From Dichetophora obliterata (Eukaryota > Arthropoda > Insecta > Diptera > Sciomyzidae), in NCBI GenBank assembly GCA_963920525.1, contig OY986437.1, forward strand, positions 54,917,830 to 54,981,829: 64,000 nt of DNA, read 5' to 3'. This document shows, one piece after another, positions 1 to 10,570 of this stretch. Every line of letters starts with the position of its first letter. Positions within the stretch are counted from its first letter, which is position 1. Made by a program: the position numbers and the translations under genes. Below the pieces are notes generated by a model. That model did no database searches. It saw only the letters and a program-made list of their open reading frames with translations, and was not told where the DNA came from.

Positions 1-702
1 AGCCCATTATAATTTCTATATGTATTTTCAACACTGGTTCCAAATCTGTACTCAGTTTTCTTCTATACTGTGAAATGTTCAAGAAACAGGGTGTTTTACG
101 TTTTTGGCAAGTTTTTAGTATTATTGATCTAGAATCTAAACTACTAATCATAAAATAAAAAATAATATTTCTTATTTTAGAAAAAATATTAACTTTTCCA
201 TCAATATATATATCACATTCGTGTCATGTGCTTTAGCGGAGCTAAGATTTTCAGATTATTCAACGAAATATCAACAAATTTTGTATCATTTCTTTTAGCT
301 GAGCTGTTAGCATCCAATGTTAGAGTATAGAAAAAACCTGTGATTAAGTGTATTTTTACATGAAAAACACACATTTTAAATTTAGACGATTACAGCTCCG
401 CTAAAATAAAAGATACAAAATTTGCTGATATTTCGTTGGATAATCTCAACATTTTTGCTCCGCTACCGCACATGACACGATAGTGGTTGATATATTGATT
501 GAGAAGTTGATATTTTTTTCTAAAATGCAAAGTACTATTTTTTATTTTATGGCGAGTAGTTTAGATTCTAGATCATTATTACCAAACACGTGCCAAAAAC
601 GTAAAACACCCTGTATCTGGAAATTTTTACAATATAGAAGGAAACTGAGCACAGATTTCGAAGCAGCTTTGAAAGTACATGAATGAACGATAATGGGTTT
701 AC
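1..702. repeat. Large inverted repeat (foldback-type), about 300-bp arms
   Basis: The first ~305 bases reappear as an imperfect reverse complement in about 388-700. Matching landmarks include the hexamer-rich stretch around AGGGTGTTTTACG (near 91 and 604), the ATCTAGAATCTAAACTACT block (129; reverse complement near 560) and AGCGGAGCT (235; reverse complement near 393). The spacer is about 80 bp. The left end may lie outside the window. No coding capacity is seen; short frames in the arms are mirror copies of each other. This fits a non-autonomous foldback or long-TIR transposon. Confidence 0.8.
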
Positions 703-799
703 CGGATTCGAAATTAGTCGACAAGTATTACTTATACAAACATGTCTCAATATAAGAGTACTGCTATTATTTTGACCACAGCTGTATAGATAAAAAAAA

Positions 800-2235
800 C
801 ATAAATTACAATTTTTTTTAAAATTTTTTTTTTCAATGAGTTACAAAGAATTCAGTTTTAGGCCACTGTTTTAGTAAAATTAATTTTGCTAAGTAACGGC
901 TTGTTAAAATTTCTTGATTTTTGGGCCAAATACGCTTAAAACATGTAAAATTATGAAAAATATTTTTTTCAAAAAATTTATTTTCTTTAAAATTAATAAT
1001 TTTTTTTATAAAAATTTAAAAAAACCTTCCGGACCACATATAAAATTTTTAAATATATTATATATTTATACAAATTTAGAAATAATACAATAAAAAAATG
1101 ATGTATTCTCCATAAACAAGTCTGTTATGAAATGTTTTAAATCTGCACTACCTGTCTTGTGCGAGTCACACAGAGCACTGCACAATGGAATGATTGGTAC
1201 ACACTAGAGGGAATAAATTATTTTGATGACGTTTTTAGTGCTTTAGGCACAGAATAGTACAAAAAAAAAGTTTTAAATATTTGGACTAGTAGGCGTGGCA
1301 CCTCCCATACAAATGGATTTTTTTTTTCGCAATATTTGAAAAATCAGTAAAGCCATGATAACATAAGCTTAGGAAGTCATCGAGTGCATCATTTAAAGGA
1401 AATGTGTCAAAAAAAGGCATGATTGGACAAGTGGGAGTGGCACTTCCCACAAATGGATCGCAATATCTAAAGAATCAATAATACTACATAAACAAAACCT
1501 TTGGCAATCATCAACAACGTCATTTGGAGGATATGTGCAAAATTAAGGCATGATTGGACAAGTGGGTGTGGTACCTCCCATACAAATGGATCACATTTTT
1601 CGCAATATCTTGAGAACCAGTAATGCCACAGAAACAAATCCTTAAAAAATATCAAAGTACGCTATTTACAAGACACGTGTCAATATAAAAAAAGGTCAAT
1701 CTCTTACTTTTTCTCCAGGTATTGCGAAAAATGTGATCCATTTGTGTGGGAGGTGCCACTCCCACTTGTCCACTCATGCCGCCTTTTGACACATTTCCTT
1801 TAAATGATGCACTCGATGACTGCCTAAGTTTATGTTGTCATGGCTTTACTCATTTTCTAAATATTGCGAAAAAAAAGTTACATTTGTATGGGAGTGGCTC
1901 GCACAAGACAGGTAGCGCAGATTTAAATCATTCCATAACAGACTTGTTTATGGAGAATACGTAAATTTGTATAAATATGAAATATTTTTTTAAAAATTTT
2001 CTATGTGGTCCAGAACTTTTTTTTAAGAAAATTTTTATAAAAAACTTATTGATTTTAAAGAAAAAAAATTTTAAAAAAATCATTTATGTAATTTAAAGTA
2101 TATTAAGCGTATTTGGCCCAAAAATCAAGAAATTTTAACAAGCCGTTACTAAGCAAAAATAATTTTACTAAAACAGTGTCCTAAAACTAAATTCTTTATA
2201 ACTCATTGAAAAAAAACTAAAAAAAAATTTTTAAT
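800..2235. repeat. Second large palindrome, about 500-650-bp arms
   Basis: The left arm (about 800-1460) and right arm (about 1690-2235) are imperfect reverse complements. Examples are TTTTTGGGCCAAATACGCTT near 920 with its mirror near 2104, and CCATAAACAAGTCTGTTATG near 1111 with its mirror near 1933. The centre (1460-1690) holds a further direct copy of the motif with GGACAAGTGGG and ACCTCCCATACAAA. That motif resembles the ~143-bp tandem repeats at 33-35 kb and 42-43.6 kb. The short ORFs inside run through repeat sequence and are not believable genes. Confidence 0.8.
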
Positions 2236-2885
2236 TCGGTGGAGACACCTTCGCTTAAGATAACTACGCTTTCACTTAAAGTAAACTATATTCGAAGGGT
2301 GAAGACACCTTCGCATAAGATATCTAGGCTTTCGCTTAGAGTAAACTATGTTCGAAGGGTGGAGACACCTTCGCTTAAGATAACTACGCTTTCACTTAGG
2401 GAAGGGTGGAGACACCTTCGCTTAAGATAACTACGCTTTCACTTAAGGCAGGGTGGAGGCACCTTCGCTTAAGATATCTACGCTTTCACTTAGAGTAAAC
2501 TATGTTGGTAGGTTGGAGACACCTTCGCTTAAGATAACTACGCTTTCACTTAGAGTAAACTATGTTCGAAGGGTGGAGACACCTTCGCTTAAGATAACTA
2601 CGCTTTCACTTAGGGAAGGGTGGAGACACCTTCGCTTAAGATAACTACGCTTTCACTTAAGGCAGGGTGGAGGCACCTTCGCTTAAGATATCTACGATTT
2701 CACTTAGAGTAAACTATGTTGGTAGGTTGGAGACACCTTCGCTTAAGATAACTACGCTTTCACTTAAAGTAATCTATGTTCAAGAAGAGTGGAGACACCT
2801 TAGCTTAAGATAACTACGCTTTAACTTAGAGTAAACTATATTCGAAGGGTGGAGACACCTTCACTTAAGATAACTACTCAGCCTC
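2236..2885 (+). repeat. Minisatellite with long (60 bp) and short (46 bp) units and a 214-bp higher-order repeat
   Basis: About twelve units share the core GGAGACACCTTCGCTTAAGA followed by TAACTACGCTTTCACTTA. Long units add AGAGTAAACTATGTTCGAA; short units skip it. The block 2351-2564 recurs almost identically at 2565-2778, a 214-bp period containing two short and two long units, so the array has grown by duplicating whole groups of units. The period is not a constant multiple of three and the units translate only to repeat peptides, so coding is unlikely. Confidence 0.9.
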
Positions 2886-3009
2886 AAAGAATGTGCATGC
2901 TACCTAAGAAAACGCGATGGCTTTATATCATCTTGTTGCCTTGCTGTTCCACCGTTCACTTGTTTTGTTTTCCCAAATATTTAATACATTTCTTATATAA
3001 AATATTCAT

Positions 3010-4325
3010 AATATCTATATAATAAAAATTAAATGGTGTTCGTTGGTAGCTTCATCACCATGAACGACTCAACGGATTAAGCTGAAATTTTGGCAGTAGA
3101 TTGTTTTACAACTCTAGATGGTTTGCGAAAAATTTTTGCCACACCTCTTTCACCGCCCACAGATAAATAAAAATTCATATTCCAGGGGGTTTTGGTCGTA
3201 TAAAACTAAAACTTGGTAATTTAATTTTTATTGTTACTGACAGCAACTTTACTAAAAATGGGTTTCCATGCCCCATTTTCCCGCCCACAAATCAATAAAA
3301 ATGACGCTTCTGGTCGTATAAGACTATAACTCGGTAATTTAGTTCCTATGCTAACGGTCAGTAGGTGTACTAAAAAAATAAATCAATAGTCCAAAACTAC
3401 CAAGCCGATTTAGCTGAAATTTTGGAAGTAGATTGTTTCTGAGTACGAGATGGTTTTCGGAAATTTTTTTTGCCACACCCATTATTACCGACCACGAATC
3501 ATAAAAATGCTATATTTCAGACGGTTTTGATCGCATTAGACTAAAATTTGGTATTTTAGTTTGTATGCTTACTGTCGGGAACTGTACTAAAAATGGGCGT
3601 GGTCACACTCTATATACGCCCAATTTTTAAGAAATTATCACAATTGACTGCTGGGCCACACCTCCTTCAACCACCTACCAATCAAAAAAATGTCATCATA
3701 GTTCAGACGGTATTTAATGTGTGTTTTCTATAGACTCCGAAACTAGCCGTCCGATTGAGTTCAAACTTTCAAAATTGAGCGAGAGTTGGATTTTGGGACG
3801 TGGCACTGTCCATCATACAATTAAAATTTATGATATCAAATAGCTTTCCCATACACAAAAGTCATTCACCAACAAATGATTTATTTCAGACGGGTTTGAT
3901 CGTATAAGACTAAATTTTTAGTTTGGTTTGTATGGTTACTTTCGGCAACTGAATTTAAAATTGGCTTGATTACACTAAGTTACGCCCCTTTTTCAGGGAA
4001 AAGCGTGGAGTGAAGCAAAATCCGTCAGATAAAAACTAAGCTCAGCCTCAATTTTGGTAGACGATTTGTTTCGAGTACGAGATGGTATGAGGAAGAACAA
4101 CAATTTTTCACACTATCTTTTACCGCCCACAAATCAACGAAAATTCTATATTTTGGACGGTTGAAAATTATACGGATTCTATATTTTGATCGAATTAGAG
4201 TTAAATTTATAAATTAAGTTCATGTGGCTAATTTCGGAAATTTTTTTCCGATTAACATGAAAATTTGTATATGGCAGCAAGTCGGTATGTGGCAGGACAA
4301 CGTCCGCCGGGGAATACTAGCTTAC
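3010..4325. mobile_element. Interspersed non-autonomous repeat with degenerate internal units (Helitron-like end possible)
   Basis: This stretch contains degenerate internal repeats sharing 'accgcccacaaatcaataaaaatg', a 'cgtataagactaaaa' block and 'ctgaaattttggcagtagattgt'. Related sequence, in the other orientation, is at 35030-35760, and a short piece is at 42350-42440. The right end (4290-4320) has a potential 7-bp stem (GGC-A-GGAC / GTCC-GCC) followed by GGGAATACTAG, which is reminiscent of a Helitron 3' hairpin plus CTAG end. The diagnostic A/T insertion site is not clear, so class assignment is tentative. Confidence 0.5.
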
Positions 4326-4378
4326 AATATATATTCAACTAAATCATTTTTTCATATTATTTTTACATACATAGTAAT

Positions 4379-4720
4379 TTATACAAAATAATAAAAATAA
4401 AGAGTTTCATTATTTGCTTGTGTGAATTCGTTTGTAACATCTTCATAGCATAGTTCTTGCACTAGATCTGCTTTAATATATAATGAGGTTAGTGCATTTA
4501 ATCGTTCCTCATTCATAGTTGCCCCTAAATAGATTTTAATTCGTTTTTGGAAGTAGAAAATTCTCTTGAACAGTTTTTTGTTTGTTTGCTTCTTCTCAAT
4601 CTCCATAGAGCTTAGTCGTTTTTTCAACGAAAGAAGGCTGTTGATAAAAACCAGAACCAGATTGGCGGTAGAACCTAACCCTGTGGTATTCCTGCGTTGA
4701 TGGAGTGGTCCTCTTACGAA
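4379..4720 (-). pseudogene. hAT-superfamily transposase, C-terminal remnant
   Basis: The minus-strand frame reads ...KRIKIYLGATMNEERLNAL..., followed by an acidic tail. This resembles the C-terminal dimerisation region of hAT transposases of the ZMYM1/'52-kDa repressor' type, whose usual consensus is a Leu/Lys-rich KRIKTYLRSTM then ERLNGLALL. Upstream in the same frame is a hydrophobic NLVLVFINSLLSLKKR stretch where the family's 'PVTVASCERSFS' block should be, but that block is unrecognisable. Only about 100 codons remain and no terminal repeats are assigned. I infer a decayed fragment; the family call rests on motif memory. Confidence 0.45.
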
Positions 4721-5035
4721 ATACCGTCAACTACGACAAGAATCGTTCAGTCCTTTGCAGGGTTCCTCCAGTTTTCTAACAGTTGCGCTAACAGTAATAA
4801 AAATTGTCACCACATAGGTATATAAAAGTTGTTGGCGCAAAACAGATTTAGATATAAAGTTTGTTTCGTTTTAAGGATTTGTAATGCAAATTGTTGGAAT
4901 AATTGTTGGAATTCTGATTAATTCACTTGTACATTTTTTTGTTCTTCAGAGAAAAAAAAGAAACATTTTGACTGCACGTTATGCACAGCTCTCAACCTAA
5001 ACTATCATAGCCAGAAGATTTCACACTTTGTCTTT

Positions 5036-5100
5036 TCTGCTCCAGTAGTACAATAAAAGTACTTTATTGTGTCTTTCTGCTCCAGTAGTACAATAAAAGC
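5036..5100 (+). repeat. Short direct duplication (about 37 bp)
   Basis: TCTTTCTGCTCCAGTAGTAC plus AATAAAAG occurs twice in tandem (5036-5063 and 5073-5100), followed by a (CCACTA)-type microsatellite. It lies just upstream of the hAT-like insertion. No gene is seen in 4720-5180 otherwise. Confidence 0.8.
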
Positions 5101-5299
5101 CACTACCACTACCACTATTGTGATGTCGATGTCAGTCAAAGCTTAGAGCTTATGACAGTGTTTGAATGTCGAAATACAGCAGTGGTGGCCAGGGGCGTAA
5201 CTAGCGGGGGATAAGGGGAGACTACCCCTAACTTTTTTGGAGTGGGCCTAATTGTTATTTTTTACTGAAATTTTTTAAAATATTGATTTTTAAAAACAA

Positions 5300-5600
5300 T
5301 AATTATGAACGCATCGAAGCCAGTCGTACCTTTTATTGTCATTTTCATAATAAAAACCAACTTTAGTCGGCTATTTCATTTTAAGTCATACATACCCAAA
5401 ACTATCTTCAGTCGGCCAATTCACTTTTAGTCGTACCTTAAACGAACTTCACTAGGCTAACTCACTTTCAGTCGTATTTTAAACGAACTTCAGTTAGTCA
5501 ACTCATTTTAAGTCGTATCTTAAACAAACTTCATTAGGACAACTCACTTAAACAAACTTCAGTCGGCCAACTCATTTTAAGTCGTATCAGCGTTGAATTG
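5300..5600 (+). repeat. Degenerate ~50-bp tandem repeat
   Basis: Five to six diverged copies of a unit containing AACTTCAGTCGGCCAACTCA, TTTTAAGTCGTA and CTTAAACGA follow one another inside the hAT-like element. No reading frame runs through it. The repeat may be a subterminal array, which is common in hAT elements, but that is inference. Confidence 0.7.
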
Positions 5601-6053
5601 TTGTAAACGAATCCAGCGTTCCTTTGTGACAAAATGCAGAAAAAGTTCAGAAAAGTAGTATCACTTTTGTTAAAAAAGTAGTGTAAAAAAGAACAGCGGA
5701 CCAAATGTCAAAAATTAACCATTCTAAGTTCAATTGGGCAACCGTGTCTATTCAGGCCTGTAGTCAGACCAAGAAGACAAAAGGGGGCGAAAGTTTTTGT
5801 TTTTTCATTTAAATAAAAAAAAAACAATTTTTAACGTGTTAAATGAATACATTACACATATTTAATAAAAAATAGTTAATTTTATAATATTTACATGGAT
5901 ATGTAGATCTTTTTATACATGAGATTAATACATAAAAAATAATATAAAAATTAATTAAAGACTTTGTAATAAAATGAAGGTAAAAATACAAGATTTATTT
6001 AAAGTGGCTAGAAATATAAGGAAGAGTAGCGAAATGGGCTAACATATGTATAA

Positions 6054-6245
6054 TAGTGCATTCTTTTCTGGAGAAAATTCTGCATTTTTTCTGACCTCTT
6101 CAAGAGTTCTGCATTTTTTGTTGACCTCAAAATAAATCGTGTTCTTTTCTCGAAAATTCTGACCGCAAAAGTATAACAAATGCAGAATTTTCTGACCTGT
6201 AAAATTCGGCGAATCTGCATTCTGCTCTCTTGTAATACCAACATA
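6054..6245 (+). mobile_element. Partial copy of the GCGCATTCTTTTCTG TIR element
   Basis: Sequence from TA-GTGCATTCTTTTCTGG onward matches the left part of the complete element at 44093-44704, including TCTGCATTTTTT, TGACCTCTTCAAGAG and AAATTCGGCG. The right terminal repeat is missing, so the copy is truncated. Confidence 0.7.
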
Positions 6246-6611
6246 AAAAAAACATATGCGTCGTTGGACACACGAGTGAAGCTAAGCTTTTTCGCATTTT
6301 AATAGATTTGATACTTTAATGGTTTTTTAATAAAATAATTTTTATATTCAAAAACTTTAAATATCAAAAATTTAACTAAAAAAATGCACGTTAATATTCA
6401 CATTAGTGCATTTTATTACATTTCATTATTATTTTATTTGATTACATGTTACATTATTTTGAATTATTTTTGTAAATATTTTGAACTATTATTATAATTT
6501 ATTAATGGAATTGTTGGTTTTGATATCTAAAATAGCAAACGTATATATATCGATATATCGATATATCGATAGTTATTCTTAATCGTATTGTACAAATATT
6601 TGGATCGCTTA

Positions 6612-6730
6612 TCATTCGTAAATTATGTGATAAGTTTCGCCCAGTTCAATGGAGCCTGTTCGTGTATAGCCAACGATGCCAGATTGAGGGTAATTTCCTT
6701 TTTTGAGGGACTTTTCAATCATCTTGTGAG
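6612..6730 (-). CDS. Exon-like C-terminal coding segment of unknown protein
   Basis: On the minus strand a polypyrimidine tract and CAG acceptor (intron end at 6731) are followed by 38 codons and a stop, HKMIEKSLKKGNYPQ... ending ...GETYHIIYE. Codon composition is richer in G/C third positions than the surrounding DNA, and the splice acceptor is good. I do not recognise the protein. The preceding exon was not identified; the acceptor implies a phase-1 intron. It lies inside the hAT-like element 5190-9243, so it could be a host fragment carried by the transposon, a piece of an element gene, or chance. Confidence 0.3.
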
Positions 6731-7062
6731 CTGAAAAGCAAAAAGGGAAGCATTTTGCTTGGTCGTACAAATAAAAGGGAATTTTCCAATGGAGCACTAA
6801 AGGCATTATTCTGGTGATTTGCAATTGTAAATTAACATACAGAGCAGTTTTTATAATACTTTTTTTTAACATGAAGTTGGAAAGTTAAAAAAAATATCAT
6901 ATTGTCAATTTCTAGAATTAGTCGATAAATATAAGTAGTACATATATTGCTATGTATATTGTTTTGCTTTTTGTATTGTTTCGTTACTTTTAACAAAATG
7001 TTTAATAAATTTAAAAAAATACTAGATATTTTTATTGTATCCACTTAGTCTCAAATAATTAC

Positions 7063-7208
7063 CAGTGGAGAACGAATGTATCCGTCATCAAAACGTCTTT
7101 CAAGACAGCACTTAGCCTTCGAGGACAGATCTCTCCAATCCTATAGCTGTGCTCGAACACCATTTCGAACAAATTAGCCAAACGATTTGCAAGACTATTC
7201 TTCGCCAT
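7063..7208 (-). CDS. Exon-like segment, unknown product
   Basis: From ATG at 7208 the minus strand stays open for 48 codons (MAKNSLANRLANLFEMVFEH..., then CPRRLSAVLKDVLMTD) and ends at a plausible donor CACTG|GTAATT. Composition is balanced and helical, unlike the poly-A/T frames nearby. Its phase (2) does not match the acceptor at 6731, so the two segments cannot be joined directly. No family recognised. It lies inside the hAT-like element. Confidence 0.2.
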
Positions 7209-8496
7209 GTCTTCGACGACGGAGTACTTCCCAATTAAAACCAATAGAGTACGTGTTTGCTTAAAACCAATGCACCTCTGCTTGTGTTTAACCCATCGCG
7301 CTCTCTTGCTTTATGCTTTCCACTCTCCCTCATTTCCAACACTCACTCTCCAACATGGATCGATCCGTCTTTGAAGCCAGATTTTCTGCTTTTTAATATT
7401 TATTTTAAAAATTTAAAAAAAATTTTATGACAAACATTTCATACAATTTATTTTTCTCCTGAATTTATGAATACCGGTCAGCAAAAGCCCGTATTGTTAC
7501 TCCGTTGTCTTCAACGACGGTATCAAAGACAACGTCTTCGAAGTCTACTTTCGCCACTGGGTTTGTATGGAAAATATTTTTTTTATAACAAATACTTATT
7601 AATACTTGATTAATACAAAGCAAATAGTTTTTAAAACAGATTCTATACTATTAAAAATTCACTGACAACAATTTATTTACTGATTTTACAGCAATTAGAA
7701 AGTGCATAAAGGAATAAGAAAAACAAAACTATATGATTTTATTTATTTAATAGTATAAAAGCCTGTCCTACGACAGGTCCTTCGCACACTTCCTTTTTGG
7801 GGCCTTTTGCCGAAAACATTTTTTTCTCTTTTAAGGCTTGATTTTTATACACTTGATTTTTGCAAAATACAAACGTACCACTTTAAATAACACTTTACGT
7901 ATTGAAGCAGTGTTGAAAAATTATTTCAAGTGTAAAAGTGCAAAAAGTCGAGACTGGTAACAATAGTTAGATCAAAAACGTACAATGGTACCCCAATGGT
8001 ACCCAAATATTGTCACTGAAAAGTATCAAATATATTTTCTGTGCATACTTTCAGGCTGAACATTTTTGAGAACAGTGTGTCTTGTAAAATTACTTACTGT
8101 CAAAAAATAATTAAAATTTGAGAAATACTGTTTGCGTAGCAGCAGCTTGCCTTTTATGTATTAAGATGTGCATACTTTGAGGCTAAACAATAAGACTCTA
8201 TCTGGCGCATATCTACAGTTAATTATTAATATTGAATAAGCCAACCAACGCAAAGAGGAATATTGGATCAGTTGGTAGTGTATAGGCCCTCCAGGAAAAA
8301 TCGGAAGGCTTCCATCTAAAAGTGATAAAGAAACATTCCCCACCGTATCTTTTGGAAGCTTAAGGGTAGTTTTGTAATTATATTGTTTCCACACCGCTTC
8401 TTTAAGAATGCATTTGGAAACTTTTATTTATTGTCAAGCAATGACAATAGAAAATATTAATATCATTGTTTTCTAGCCGCTTATTGTAGAATTCGA

Positions 8497-8570
8497 TAGT
8501 CTAGTGGTAGCGCGCTTGATAGTCTAGTGGTAGCTCAGGGTTCCCGGGTTCGAAACCTGGCCGGGCATTT
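8497..8570 (+). repeat. tRNA-like sequence with duplicated A box (SINE head or tRNA pseudogene)
   Basis: The A-box-like GATAGTCTAGTGGTAGC appears twice in tandem, followed by GGGTTCGAAACCTGG, a good B box. Acceptor-stem pairing is not evident and the D arm is duplicated, so a functional tRNA is unlikely. Downstream (8580-8720) a 'gaggattgtttccacattaatt' segment is repeated, consistent with a SINE-type or MITE-type body. Confidence 0.55.
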
Positions 8571-10076
8571 TCGTAACAAGGGAGAGGATTGTTTCCACAT
8601 TAATTCTTAGAACAGGGAAGAGAACTGCTTGTAATTCGCTTTTTAAGACAGCGGAGAGGAATGTTTCCACATTAATTTTTAACACAGCTGAGAGGAATGC
8701 TTCCTACATTCCATGGAATGTTTCCTGGTAACATCCGGGAATGCTCACATTTCCTGGAGGGGGACTATCAATCGGAGAGTTCTCGTTCGATTCTCACTCC
8801 AAGCTAAGAAATATTTTTAATTTTATATTATCTTGGTGTAACAGACGCAAGCAGAAAGCAACGACAATTCTAAGAAAAAGGTAAATGGAAAAAAATGTCG
8901 TTTTTGAGATTTCACTCAAGAAAATCACAAAACGAGGCGTAAAAAGCTTCGCTTAAAAAAAAAACAAAAAAATTCAAAACATACTTAATTATATGTATTT
9001 TGATGTACACAAGTTTTCTTTTCATCATTAAAAAAGTTTTTAATAAAAATAATTACAAAGTGTTTTTCTTAGCCGTTCAAATGAAAAGACCCCTTAAGAT
9101 TTATTTATATTGATCGAAGGGTGAGTAACTTTATTTAATTCAGTTATGTTGTATTTAAAAAAAAAAAGGTCTGGACTTAAGGTTATCCAGTCGGCCGAAA
9201 TACATTGCTACCCCCCATTCAAAATGGCCTCGTTGCGCCCCTGGTGGTGGCAGGCAACCTGCAATCCTATCCATAATTTATTTGTATATTCTGAAAATCC
9301 TGATTATTTTTTCAATTAATTTTTCTGGGCTTTTCGTTTTATGTTATTGCTACTTGGCTTGCTTTGGCGCTGAAAACTTTCAAGTTAAAAAAATGTAATT
9401 TAAACCAATTCATATCAACCCAAAATAAAAACTCTCACGCTTACATTTTTACGATTTCAGCTAATCGTTAAAATCGTTTGCGTGGATTTTTAAATCATAC
9501 ACACTATTTAACTGATTCCAACCGTAAATGGGACTATCATGGAATCTATTAAACAGAAAAATTTACGGACAATTAACACACGCACGAAGTGGTTTCTTTT
9601 TTTATTTTAATTTGTGAAATAAGTTGGCCATTTTAGGTATGATTTTATTTATATATTTGCTGTTGTAACGATGTCAAAATAGCAAAGATATAACATTACT
9701 TTTATTGATACTCTTGTTGAAAACTGAAATGAAGTGAAAAAATTCCAAAAATTATTATGCAGTCGTTGTCGCTGGATTGATGTTGTTGACGGTGCTGTTG
9801 TTGTTGTTATATCTTGCTGCTGCTGCTGCTGATTTTGCTACTTTGGTGGCGCTTAAAGCAATTAATTCTTGACTGTATAGTAATAATTTGTATCATTTAA
9901 ACATTTGAAATTCTGAGCTAAAATTAACAACACGCACATATGTTGCTGTTGGTAGTGTTGTTGTTGATGTATTATAGCTAACATATGCAAGCAATTCTCA
10001 CGTTGTTGTTTTGCACACAGCGTCTTTTCTACACCATTACCAATTGTAATTCAGAATAGATCAATTCAAATTCAAA

Positions 10077-10330
10077 AATCTGTGTCGATGCGCAATAACA
10101 GCTTAAGTCTTATTTCAAAGTTTGCAGAAATTTTGCTTCAAAGTTTGCAATCGCCATATAAGTTATATGAAAGGTTCTTTTGTTTTTGCATCATATCTTT
10201 GGCTAAGGTCATGCTAGAAGTTCTAGATTTTGTGTGTTCATAATGATATATACGTTGAACACAACTATATCAATAACTCAGTTCTGTCTTAAATCGACTT
10301 AAGCTATTATTGCTTATCGACACAGAAATT
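10077..10330. mobile_element. MITE-like element with ~33-bp imperfect terminal inverted repeats
   Basis: ATCTGTGTCGATGCGCAATA at 10077 followed by ACAGCTTAAG is mirrored at 10293-10330 (CTTAAGC..., TTGC, TTATCGACACAGA). About 250 bp, non-coding. The target duplication is not clear. Confidence 0.6.
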
Positions 10331-10570
10331 ACATTTGAAATTTAGTAAAGATCAATTGAAAATCAGAAAAGATCGAAAAATTGAAAATAAAAATTTGTCA
10401 ATTGAAATTTTGAAAAAAAATAATATTTAAATTCAGAATAAATCAATTGAAATTCTGTATAGGTCACTTGAAATTTAAAAAAGATCAATTGAAATGCAAA
10501 ATAGATCAACTGAAATTCAGAATAGATCAATGATAATCTAATGATCTGATAATATAATGAACGAATATAT
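10331..10570 (+). repeat. Degenerate ~22-bp minisatellite (AGATCAATTGAAAT)
   Basis: Eight or more diverged copies of a unit close to AATAGATCAATTGAAATTCA occur in this stretch, with stray units upstream near 10055. The unit is AT-rich and contains the palindrome CAATTG. No coding frame. Confidence 0.7.

Larger units (their letters stand above)
5190..9243. mobile_element. hAT-like element, 4.05 kb, with perfect 8-bp target-site duplication
   Basis: The left end starts CAGGGGCGTAACTAG and the right end is the reverse complement of CAGGGGCGCAACGAG (13 of 15 match). Directly outside both ends is the identical octamer GTGGTGGC (5182-5189 and 9244-9251). CAGGGGCG-type termini with 8-bp duplications are typical of the hAT superfamily. 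I found no recognisable transposase inside, so it is probably non-autonomous or strongly rearranged. It contains a ~50-bp tandem repeat, part of another TIR element, two exon-like stretches and a tRNA-like sequence, annotated separately. The perfect duplication suggests that insertion was not very ancient. Confidence 0.75.

Noticed and set aside
2239..2644. Two 63-codon ORFs of similar sequence in the minisatellite
   Set aside because: They are translations of the tandem units; unit lengths and higher-order structure explain them.
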